From contig JADJCP010000001.1 in assembly GCA_016703155.1 (NCBI GenBank), positions 434,001 through 498,000 on the forward strand: DNA of 64,000 nucleotides, written 5' to 3'. This document shows, piece after piece, positions 1 to 8,098 of the stretch. Both the position numbers and the translations under genes were made by a program. Source of the DNA: Hydrogenophilales bacterium. GTDB lineage: Bacteria; Pseudomonadota; Gammaproteobacteria; Burkholderiales; Thiobacillaceae. The notes under the pieces were generated by a model. That model saw only the letters and a program-made list of their open reading frames with translations, had not been told where the DNA came from and made no database searches. Numbering within the stretch: position 1 is the first letter of the stretch; every line of letters begins with the position of its first letter.

Positions 1-465
1 CTCGATGCGCGTCCCTTCCGGAAAGATCACCACCCAGAGGCCATCCTGAAGTCGCTTGCGGCCCTGTTCCTCGATCTCGCGCAAGGCCTCGCGGCCGGCG
101 GCACGGTCGATGGCGATGGGACTGGTCATGGCCAGGCCCCAGCCGAAGAAGGGAATGCGCAGCAACTCTTTCTTCAGGACGAAACAAAGCGGCGGAAAAA
201 TGACCTGGAAGGCGATGGTCTCCCAGGCGGATTGATGTTTGGCAAGCAGGATGACCGGCCCGGCGGGCAGGTGCTCCATACCTTCGACGCGATAGCCTAT
301 GCCCAGCAGGGCTTGTCCCAACCAGACCATGAAGCGTGCCCATGCCGCCAGCAAACGATTGCGCGGTACCGGCGCGAGTGGAAAGGTCAGCAGCGACAGC
401 AGACTGAAAACCACGGCCGTGCCGGCCTGGATGAGGCCAAAGAGCATGGAACGCAGTACGGTCAT
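1..465 (-). CDS. plsC: 1-acyl-sn-glycerol-3-phosphate acyltransferase, 3' end outside window
   Basis: Partial: 155 codons are present and the frame is open at the left edge. The enzyme adds the second acyl chain to lysophosphatidic acid at the inner membrane. The translation has a hydrophobic N-terminus (residues about 5-30), the acyltransferase motif KHQSAWE (an HX4E form of the usual HX4D catalytic motif) and the substrate-binding FPEGTR motif just before the edge. The ATG at 465 follows gmhB by 31 nt, so it is probably the last gene seen of the glyQ-glyS-PLD-DGC-gmhB-plsC run. The family is clear from the paired motifs; the C-terminal part cannot be judged. Confidence 0.9.
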   Translation of the reverse strand, partial: MTVLRSMLFGLIQAGTAVVFSLLSLLTFPLAPVPRNRLLAAWARFMVWLGQALLGIGYRVEGMEHLPAGPVILLAKHQSAWETIAFQVIFPPLCFVLKKELLRIPFFGWGLAMTSPIAIDRAAGREALREIEEQGRKRLQDGLWVVIFPEGTRIE

Positions 466-496
466 GAGCGGCAACGGTAACGCCGTGGCCAGGCCA

Positions 497-1039
497 TCAA
501 GCCGGCTTCTGGCCGAGTATCCAGGCGACGGCGCGCGCCAGATCGTCGAACACCGACACTTCGTAAGGCAGGCCGTGGGCCAGGGTCGCCGTCCCCTTGC
601 CGGTCTTCACCAGGATGGGCAAGGCGCCGACGCTGCGCGCCACCTCGATATCGCGCAGGGCATCGCCGATCGCCGCGACTCCGGTCAGATCCATGTGATA
701 ACGCTGGGCGATCTCACGGAACATCCCGGCCTTGGGCTTGCGGCACTCGCATTGGGAATCGGCCGGGTGCGGGCAGAAGAATACCGCGTCGATGCGCCCG
801 CCGGCCTGCGCCAGGGCCTTGTGCATCTTGGCGTGAATGGTGTTCAGCATGACCATGTCGAACAGGCCGCGACCGATGCCGGACTGGTTCGAGGCCACCA
901 CCACCCGGTAGCCGGCCTGATTCAGCTGGGCGATCGCCTCCAGGCTGCCGGGAATGGGTTTCCATTCATCCGGCGATTTGATGAATTGATCGGAGTCGTA
1001 ATTGATGACCCCGTCGCGGTCGAGTATGACGAGCTTCAT
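497..1039 (-). CDS. gmhB: D-glycero-beta-D-manno-heptose-1,7-bisphosphate 7-phosphatase
   Basis: 180 residues, the normal length. It is a HAD-superfamily phosphatase that dephosphorylates heptose bisphosphate on the way to ADP-heptose for the LPS inner core (cytoplasm). Visible motifs are the DRDGVIN nucleophile motif (Asp7, Asp9), the SNQSGIGRG motif II region, a cysteine/histidine zinc loop (CPHPADSQCECRKPKAGM) that marks the GmhB branch, and a GDALRDIEVA motif near residue 135. It sits between the diguanylate cyclase and plsC. In many betaproteobacteria it directly follows glyS; here two other genes lie between. Confidence 0.93.
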   Translation of the reverse strand: MKLVILDRDGVINYDSDQFIKSPDEWKPIPGSLEAIAQLNQAGYRVVVASNQSGIGRGLFDMVMLNTIHAKMHKALAQAGGRIDAVFFCPHPADSQCECRKPKAGMFREIAQRYHMDLTGVAAIGDALRDIEVARSVGALPILVKTGKGTATLAHGLPYEVSVFDDLARAVAWILGQKPA

Positions 1040-1072
1040 TGAGCGGCAATCCTGTTCATCGGCACATCATAA

Positions 1073-2278
1073 TCAGGACCATTCGACACCGCCAGCCAGT
1101 TCGGAAGCATCCTCGATACGATCGCGGCCATTGTACTTGGCCGAAGACAAGGCATGGTCGGCGCGCCGCAGCAGCGAATTGATGTTCTCGCCGGGATACC
1201 ACTGCGCGACGCCGATGCTGACCGTGAAATGCAGCGCGGAGTCGCCCAAGTCGACCTCGGCATGCCGGATATCGAGACGCAATTGGTCGGCGTAGCGACG
1301 TGCCGCCGGCAAATCCACGCCCGGCAACATGATGGCGAAGTCATCGCCACCCAAACGGGCGCAAAGCATGTCGCCGGATAGTCGGGCCCGACAACAGCCC
1401 GCCAGGACTTGCAGGATCTCATCGGCCCGACTGTGCCCGAAGGTACCGTTGATCTGGCGGAAATAATCGACATCGATGACGATGAATGCGAGGGACTCCG
1501 CGCGCTGCCCGGCGGCCTCGAGCAGTGCGTCGGCGCGCGGGAAAAAGTGCTCGCGATTCGGCAGCCCGGTGAGCGGGTCGCGTTCCAGCAATGTCCGCAG
1601 TTCATCCTCCAGATCCTCGCGCTGGCGGACCTCGCGCTGCAATGCCGCGTTCGCCGACTGCAAGACGGCGGCATCGATATAGGACTCGTGCTGCATCCGG
1701 CTGATGCGGTACGCGGTCATGATTCCAAGGATGTTCAGCACCACCAGAAGGGTAATCAAGGTAATGACCGTGCCCGGCCCGGGACGAAAGTTCAGCAGCA
1801 TCAGCCAGAGAAAGGCGAGGCTCGACAACATCGCCACCAGCGCGGCGGGTATGAAACGATTGGGAATGAAGACATAGGTGCCGATCAGCATGAGCATCAG
1901 GCTCATGCCGTGCCAGCCGATCTCGAAGGGTCGGTGCAGGGTGATTGCCAGAAGCCCGGTCGAGGCGCTGGCGATGACGAGGGTCGGAATGACGCCGTTG
2001 ACCAGCCAGACCCAGTAGCGCCGCGCCAGCACGGCGGCGACGATGCCCAGCCCGGCGACTGCCATGCGCGTCAGCAGAATTTCCAGATAGTCACGCCCGG
2101 CACCGACATTCAGGAAATCGGTGATGGCGAAGGCGACATAAAACATGGCCCCCATGCCCACCGCCAGACGGGTGTCGCGCACGCGGATGTCGCGGATGTA
2201 TTCCCGAAAATCGCGTTCCACCTCCGGGTCTTCGAACTCGGCGAATAATGGGTCGATGCGGTAGGAATGGCCGGTCAC
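1073..2278 (-). CDS. membrane-anchored diguanylate cyclase (GGDEF)
   Basis: 401 residues. About five or six hydrophobic helices (residues about 38-190) are followed by a short coiled linker and a C-terminal GGDEF domain (about 230-390) that would make cyclic di-GMP from two GTP. The signature reads GGDDF, so the usual fourth-position Glu is Asp. The expected RxxD inhibitory site before it is not canonical (RLSGD with altered spacing). DPLTGLPNR at the domain start and YNGRDR at its end are normal. The ATG overlaps the stop of the upstream PLD-like gene by 4 nt, so the two are translationally coupled. The membrane sensor resembles no named sensor I can assign. Activity is likely but not certain, given the Asp substitution. 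Confidence 0.88.
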   Translation of the reverse strand: MTGHSYRIDPLFAEFEDPEVERDFREYIRDIRVRDTRLAVGMGAMFYVAFAITDFLNVGAGRDYLEILLTRMAVAGLGIVAAVLARRYWVWLVNGVIPTLVIASASTGLLAITLHRPFEIGWHGMSLMLMLIGTYVFIPNRFIPAALVAMLSSLAFLWLMLLNFRPGPGTVITLITLLVVLNILGIMTAYRISRMQHESYIDAAVLQSANAALQREVRQREDLEDELRTLLERDPLTGLPNREHFFPRADALLEAAGQRAESLAFIVIDVDYFRQINGTFGHSRADEILQVLAGCCRARLSGDMLCARLGGDDFAIMLPGVDLPAARRYADQLRLDIRHAEVDLGDSALHFTVSIGVAQWYPGENINSLLRRADHALSSAKYNGRDRIEDASELAGGVEWS

Positions 2279-3615
2279 AATTCACCCTCGATGGGCAGCA
2301 GCGAAAGGACGTTGATATATCCACGCAGGACCGCGCTGGTACGCGGATCGAATTGGTGTATCACCTCGCCGTCGGCCCGCTGGTCGTGCCAGAGCAGCGC
2401 CGGCTCGCCCGCCTCGCGCAGGGGCTTCAATTCATGCAATTGCACGCCCGCCGCCAGCAAGGGGCGCCGATATTTGGCATACCCCGCGTGCACCACGGCG
2501 ACGTCGGTCGCCGCCAGCGAATTGGTCAGCACCCTGACCTTGACGCCATCCTGCATCTGGATTTGGCGCAACCACTCGACCCCTTTTTCCCCGGGTACGA
2601 AATACGGCGAGGCAATCAGCAGTTCGCGGCGCACCTCCCTGCCATGGCGCAGCAGCTGGCCCACCGGCAAATCCGATTTCTTCACCTCCTTGTTGGTCTT
2701 GCCCGGCTCGTCGATGAGGATCTCGGCAGCGCCGCCGGTCCACGGCCCCCAGCCCGAGCCATGCGCCGCGCCCAGGACATCGATGCGCTGAAATCCGGTC
2801 ATGCTATCGGCCTGACTGGTCCTCAAGGCGGCGACCTCCAGCTTCAACGCATCCCGGAGTGCTTGCCTGGACTCGCTGCCCCTGGGCAGTGCGCGGGTGG
2901 TCACCACCTGTTCGGCATTCCAGTATTTGTCGAAGGCCCTGGACAATTCCTGGACGACGGGCCCCGTGGCCAGCACGTCGAGGTCTCGAAAGGCCACCGC
3001 GTCGTCGGCCTGGAAATATTCGTCGCCGATATTGCGACCGCCGGCAATGCCGAAATGGTTGTCCGCCAGGAACAGTTTGTTATGCATGCGCCGATTGACC
3101 CGGCCGTCACTGGTGAGGAACTCCATGAAGCGCCCCAGCGGGGCATTGCCGCGCACCCTGAACGGATTGAAGAGCCGCACCTGAATGCGCGGCTGGGCAT
3201 CCAGGCCGATGAGGGTCGGCTCGTTCTCCGGGCTGTACATGTCGTCCAGCAGCAACCGCACCCGGACGCCACGCTCAGCCGCGCGGATCAGTGCATCCAT
3301 CATCAACTTGCCGGCGGTATCCGAGCGAAAGATGTAGTACTGGAGGTCCAGGCTATGCCTGGCTTGCTCGATCAAGGCCATGCGCGCCGCCAGAGCGGCT
3401 TGCCCCGAGTCGAGGAGACGAAACGCGGAAGCGCCACCAATCGCCTTGATGTGTTCGGCGGAGAGCACGCCGAGCGGCGCCGCCGGGTCCGGCGCCGGGG
3501 CGATCGAGGGCTTGCCGCGCGGCACGTCCTCGCGCAGCGTGGCGCAGGAAGACAGCAGCAGAAGCGCTCCCAGGATGGGGCCGAGCCAGCGGTATACGGC
3601 GCACGCCGACCTCAT
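2275..3615 (-). CDS. phospholipase D/cardiolipin synthase-like lipoprotein lacking second HKD motif
   Basis: 446 residues with a lipoprotein signal (LLLLSSCA lipobox, Cys at about 24). The PLD family carries two HxKx4D motifs, one per half, which together form one active site for phosphatidyl transfer or hydrolysis. The first motif is intact (MHNKLFLADN, then GGRNIGDEYF). The second half runs normally through VVHAGYAKYRRPLLAAGVQL and LHELKP, then jumps directly to the family's usual C-terminal end (TSAVLRGYINVLSLLPIEGEL region). The stretch that should hold the second HKD and its SFNLDPRS-type motif is missing, and the frame is kept. The gene starts 13 nt after glyS and overlaps the diguanylate cyclase. 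It may be inactive or work through partners. Confidence 0.85.
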   Translation of the reverse strand: MRSACAVYRWLGPILGALLLLSSCATLREDVPRGKPSIAPAPDPAAPLGVLSAEHIKAIGGASAFRLLDSGQAALAARMALIEQARHSLDLQYYIFRSDTAGKLMMDALIRAAERGVRVRLLLDDMYSPENEPTLIGLDAQPRIQVRLFNPFRVRGNAPLGRFMEFLTSDGRVNRRMHNKLFLADNHFGIAGGRNIGDEYFQADDAVAFRDLDVLATGPVVQELSRAFDKYWNAEQVVTTRALPRGSESRQALRDALKLEVAALRTSQADSMTGFQRIDVLGAAHGSGWGPWTGGAAEILIDEPGKTNKEVKKSDLPVGQLLRHGREVRRELLIASPYFVPGEKGVEWLRQIQMQDGVKVRVLTNSLAATDVAVVHAGYAKYRRPLLAAGVQLHELKPLREAGEPALLWHDQRADGEVIHQFDPRTSAVLRGYINVLSLLPIEGEL

Positions 3616-3628
3616 CCGGAGCGCCCGT

Positions 3629-5744
3629 TCAGCCCGACAACTCGCCGATATCGGCCACGCGGTTCATGGTGCGGCCAAGCTGGCTGAGCAGGGCGATGCG
3701 GTTTTGCCGCAGCAACGGTTCGTCCGCCATCACCATGACCTCGTCGAAGAAACGGTCCACCTGAGCGCGCAGGCTGGCCAAGGCCTTGAGGGCACCTGAA
3801 TAGTCCAGACCCGTCAGGGCCCGGTCCACCTGAGCGCTCACCGTCGTCATGGCCTGATGCAGATCGCGCTCGGCGGCCTCGGCGAAGCGGGCCGGGTCGA
3901 CGCTATCCGCGATGCTTTCGGTTTTTTTCAGGATATTGCGGATACGCTTGTTCGCCGCTGCAAGGGCAAGGGATTCCGGCAAAGCCTGGAACTCGGCGAC
4001 AGCCGTCAGCCGTGCCGGCACCCGGTCGATGCGGGTCGGCGCCTGCACCACCACCGACTCCACCTGATCCTGGGGATACCCCTTGTCTTTCAAATAGACG
4101 CGCAAGCGATCCTGCATGAACTGGAAGACATCGACCGCCGTGCTGGCGGCGATCTGTTCCGTGTCGAACTGGGCCTGGGCCCAATCCAGCAACTGCTTCA
4201 GATCCAGGGGCAAGGCACGCTCCATGAGCATGCGCAACACACCCAATGCGGCACGTCGCAAGGCAAACGGATCCTTGTCGCCGGTGGGAATGGCGCCGAT
4301 ACCGAAGATGCCCACCAGGGTATCGAGGCGCTCGGCGAGCGCCACGGCCAGCGCGGTGTTGCCCTCGGGCAAGCGGTCGCCCGCGAACCTAGGCAGGTAA
4401 TGCGACTCGATGGCCTCGGCCACCTGGGCATCCTCGCCATCGTGCAACGCATAGTATTTACCCATGGTGCCCTGCAACTCGGGGAACTCGCCGACCATGT
4501 CGGTGAGCAGGTCGGCCTTGGCCAGTTGCGCCGCCCGTTCGGCGAGTGCCGCATCGGCGCCCAGTTCCCGGGCGATGGCGCCAGCCAGTTTCATCTGCCG
4601 GCGCACGCGCTGCCCCTGGCTGCCCAGCTTGTTGTGGTAGACGACCGCGTCGAGGCGCGCCACGCGGGTCTCCAGGCGGGTCTTGCGATCCTGGTCGAAG
4701 AAGAACTTGGCGTCGGCCAGACGCGGACGCACGACGCGCTCATTGCCGCCGATGACCTTGGACGGATCGGCCGGAGTGATATTCGAGACGATCAGGAATT
4801 TGTTGGTCAGTTTCCCGGCCGTGTCGAGCAGCGGGAAGTATTTCTGGTTCGCCTTCATGGTCAGGATCAGGCACTCCTGGGGTACTTCCAAATACTCGGG
4901 TTCGAACTGGCAAAGCAGGACATTGGGCCGTTCGACCAGCGCGGTCACTTCATCGAGCAGGGCCTCGTCCTCGATCGGGCTGACGCCGCCGCCGACCTTG
5001 GCGGCCAGTTCAGCGAGCTGTCGGACAATCTCGGCGCGGCGCTTGGCGAACCCCGGTATGACCGCGCCTTCGGTTTCCATCTGGGCCTCGTAGCTGTCGG
5101 CGTCCTTGATCGTGACCGTCGGACTGGCCGCCTCGAAGCGGTGGCCCTGAGTTTCGCGGCCCGCCGTAAGGCCAAGCACCGACACCGGCACCACGTCGGC
5201 GCCATGCAGGGCAACCAAACCGTGGGCGGGACGCACGAAGTTGACCGTGCTCCAGCCGTCGGCCAGCTGATAGGTCATCACCTTGGGAATGGGCAGCTTG
5301 GCGAGCGCCTCCTCCAGGGCCTTTTGCAGGCCGTCGGTCAGGGTCGCGCCCTTGACCATGGAGTCGTAATACAGCGCCTCGTCCTTGCCCTCACCCTTAC
5401 GTTTCAACTGCGACACCAGCGAAGCATCAAGCCCCACCCCTGCTAATTTCTTCAATAATGCTGGTGATGCTTGGCCATCGGCGGTTAAGCCGACGCTAAC
5501 AGGCATCAGTTTCTTTGAGTCGGGCATGTCAACGGCCTGGCTGACAACGCCCGTAATGTGCGCAGCTAAGCGACGCGGCGATGCAAATGTTTTGATAGCG
5601 TTGTTTGGGGTAGTCAGATACTGGTCAGCAAGAACGGCATTCAGTTCTATAGCAAAGCGGTTGCCAAGCCTTTCCAAAACCTTGGGGGCAGTTCCTCAAC
5701 AAACAATTCCACCAACAGATTTTTCTCGCCGGGTAGGTTGTCAT
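3629..5744 (-). CDS. glyS: glycine--tRNA ligase beta subunit (5' end frameshifted)
   Basis: Beta chain of the alpha2-beta2 glycyl-tRNA synthetase, which charges tRNA-Gly. The main open frame runs from about 5677 to the stop at 3629 and has the family's long conserved body (SPRRLAAHI, EIVRQLAELA, DAKFFFDQDRK, RRAALGVLRML). The N-terminus is split. The expected KNLLVELFVEELPP is encoded at about 5724-5683 in another frame, and the ATG at 5744 (or 5750, overlapping the glyQ stop) lies in a third. Two apparent one-base deletions, near 5725-5735 and near 5686, would repair it to about 700 residues. Bases 5430-5740 are visibly AT-richer than the rest of the gene. As the gene is essential, sequence error is the first explanation. 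Confidence 0.9.
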
Positions 5745-5746
5745 GC

Positions 5747-6702
5747 TCATGCCGCCACCGCCTTCTTCTCGATCTGCGCCAGCACTTCCTCGGCCCAGGC
5801 CTTCGGTGCCATCGGGAAGCCGAGACGGGCGCGCGATTCGAGATAGCTTTGCGCCACGCTGCGCGCCAGGTTGCGGATGCGCCCGATGTAGGCGGCGCGC
5901 TCGGTCACCGAGATCGCGCCGCGTGCGTCGAGCAGATTGAAGGTGTGCGCGGCTTTCAGCACCTGCTCGTAGGCCGGCAGGGCAAGTTGCGCTTCCATCA
6001 GATGCTTGGCCTGCTTCTCATGGGCATTGAACGCAATGAGCAGGAACTCGACGTCACTGTGTTCAAAGTTGTAGGTCGACTGCTCGACCTCGTTCTGATG
6101 GAAGACGTCGCCATAAAGCACGCCTCGTGGCGTGCTGCCATCGGCTTGGCTGACGCCGGGGGCATATTCCAGATCGAAGACGTTCTCGACACCCTGCAGA
6201 TACATGGCCAGACGTTCCAGGCCGTAGGTGATTTCGCCGGTGATCGGCTTGCAGTTGATGCCGCCGACCTGCTGGAAATAGGTGAACTGGGTGACTTCCA
6301 TGCCGTTCAGCCAGACTTCCCAGCCCAGGCCCCAGGCACCCAGGGTGGGGTTTTCCCAGTCGTCCTCGACGAAGCGGATGTCGTTCTGCTTGAGATCGAA
6401 ACCGAGGGCTTCGAGCGAGCCGAGATACAGCTCCAGGATGTTTTCCGGCGCCGGCTTCAGCACCACCTGGAACTGGTAGTAGTGCTGCAGGCGGTTCGGG
6501 TTCTCGCCATAGCGGCCGTCCTTGGGCCGGCGGCTAGGCTGTACATAGGCGGCCTTCAGGGCTCGGGGCCAAGGGCGCGCAGGAAGGTGGCGGTATGGCT
6601 GGTACCGGCGCCGACTTCAAGGTCGTAGGGCTGGAGGATGACGCAGCCCTGTTTCCCCCAGAATTCCTGGAGGCTGAGGATGATGTCCTGGAATGCAGGC
6701 AT
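5747..6702 (-). CDS. glyQ: glycine--tRNA ligase alpha subunit (one-base frameshift)
   Basis: Alpha chain of the tetrameric glycyl-tRNA synthetase, about 318 residues if repaired. The ATG at 6702 gives MPAFQDIILSLQEFWGKQGC and the conserved GAGTSHTATFLRALGPEP. The frame then hits TGA at 6558-6556, where the family reads GPEPW(K/R)AAYVQPSRRPKDGRYG. That continuation is present in the next frame, so one G is missing at about 6557. From there to the stop at 5747 the sequence is typical (ENPTLGAWGLGWEVWLNGME, QFTYFQQVGG, ITYGLERLAMYLQGVENV). The stop overlaps possible glyS starts. A real frameshift here would be lethal without a second copy, so an assembly indel is likely. Confidence 0.92.
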
Positions 6703-6828
6703 GGGGTTGATTCTTGTTGAAAAAGAAGCGGATTTTACCTTCTGGGCCTGGTGCCAGGCACGCCTCATCGCGCTTTTTATCATCGTGCCATGCCGGTATG
6801 ATGGGCCGACTGTCCCGAGGAGGTCTCC

Positions 6829-7386
6829 ATGATCCGTTTGCTCCCCCTGATTCTGCTGGCACTGGCCGGCTGCGCGACGTTGAACGAGGATGAGTGCCGC
6901 ACCGTCGACTGGCGCGAACTGGGTGTCAAGGATGGTCGCTTCGGCCATCCCCAGGCACGGCTTGCCGAACATCACGAGGCCTGCGCCAAGCATGGCATCA
7001 AACCGGACGAACGCCTCTATGCCGAGGGACGCCGGGAAGGCTTGCGCGACTATTGCGTACCCGAAAATGCCATACGCGAAGGCCTGGCCGGACGGCGCTA
7101 CGCGGGTGTCTGCCCAGCGGGCATCGATCGGAATTACCGCGACCTGAACGAAGCCGCGTATGCGGTGTACAGCACCCGCGGTCAGATCGACAGCACCGAC
7201 AGCCAGATCGACAGCCTCGAAAACGAACTGCGCAACAAGAAGACCACGGACAAGCGTCGCCACCAGATCCGTGACGAAATCCGCGACCTGGACCGCAAGC
7301 GCGACCGACTGCGCGACGAACTGCGCTGGCGGGAAAGGGATCTCGACCAGCTCGCGGATAGACTGCTGCGCGGCTCAGGTCGCTAA
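6829..7386 (+). CDS. DUF2799-type lipoprotein with C-terminal coiled coil
   Basis: 185 residues. A lipoprotein signal (LALAGCAT, Cys at about 15) predicts a lipid-anchored periplasmic protein. The middle matches the DUF2799 pattern as I know it: DWRELGVKDGRFG, a conserved YAEGRREGLRDYC and a YAGVCP motif. Residues about 115-182 are highly charged and helical, rich in Arg, Asp and Glu, and probably form a coiled coil. Function is unknown for the family. It is transcribed divergently from glyQ. A run of GAGG-type bases just before the ATG can serve as ribosome binding site. Confidence 0.8.
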   Translation: MIRLLPLILLALAGCATLNEDECRTVDWRELGVKDGRFGHPQARLAEHHEACAKHGIKPDERLYAEGRREGLRDYCVPENAIREGLAGRRYAGVCPAGIDRNYRDLNEAAYAVYSTRGQIDSTDSQIDSLENELRNKKTTDKRRHQIRDEIRDLDRKRDRLRDELRWRERDLDQLADRLLRGSGR

Positions 7387-7608
7387 AGCCCCCTGCAGCG
7401 CCTCCTTTGGGGCGCGAATTTACCTGCAAACAACGGACGTGCGCATACCCCGGGGGGGGCTGGTACGCCGCCTAAAGTTTGGCTTGGCAAAGACCCAGCA
7501 GGGTCTAAATTGGATATTGAACTCCCAGAATAGTCTTTGCGTGCGGGGCACCGTTCGTTTTTGCCCGTGCGCGTCGGGCTATCCCAACCCTACCGCCAAG
7601 GAGATGTC

Positions 7609-8079
7609 ATGGCTCCTCTACGCAAGTTCATTGGCGCGGTGATGGTTTCCCTGGCCGCCGTGTCTCCCCTACCCTCCAGTGCCGGCTCCAAGGAACTCGC
7701 TACGGAATTGCTGGAAATCTATGACGTCCCGGCGACGGCCCGCATGGCCGTCAGCACCATGATCGATACGCTGACCACTCAGGACGCGCATCTGAGGCCC
7801 TATGCCGGCATCGTCCGCGACTTCGCCAACCAGCGCCTGACCTGGCCGAACCTGCGCGAGGGCATCGTCAAGGAATACACCACCACGTTCAGCGAGCAGG
7901 AATTGCGCGATCTGGTCGAATTCTTCAAATCGCCCACCGGCAAGAAATTCATCCAGGCCAGCCCGGGTCTGAGCCAGCGGGTCGGATCGAGCGTGCAACG
8001 CGTCCTGGTGGAATACCAGAAGGAACTCGACAAGATGATCGTCGAACAGGAATTGCGCGGCTTCGACAAGATCCGCTGA
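7609..8079 (+). CDS. exported DUF2059-family protein
   Basis: 156 residues from the ATG at 7609, chosen because AAGGAG lies 5 nt upstream; a longer frame from 7537 lacks such a site. The N-terminus is a signal peptide ending near SSAGS. The body is helical and holds the DUF2059 hallmark LVEFFKSPTGKKF with downstream QRV repeats. The biochemical role of the family is not known to me. It is followed 19 nt later by the repeat-protein gene and then the giant secreted protein, so the three probably form one transcription unit. A small hairpin (agaccc/gggtct, 7491-7506) lies in the leader. Confidence 0.8.
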   Translation: MAPLRKFIGAVMVSLAAVSPLPSSAGSKELATELLEIYDVPATARMAVSTMIDTLTTQDAHLRPYAGIVRDFANQRLTWPNLREGIVKEYTTTFSEQELRDLVEFFKSPTGKKFIQASPGLSQRVGSSVQRVLVEYQKELDKMIVEQELRGFDKIR

Positions 8080-8098
8080 CCGCGCGCGAGGGGTCGCC

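Noticed and set aside
2248..3687. 479-codon plus-strand open frame
   Set aside because: Antisense shadow of the PLD-like gene in GC-rich DNA; the minus-strand product has a lipobox and HKD motif.
7398..7415. gcgcc/ggcgc hairpin after the DUF2799 gene as terminator
   Set aside because: Only a 5-bp stem with no T-tract.
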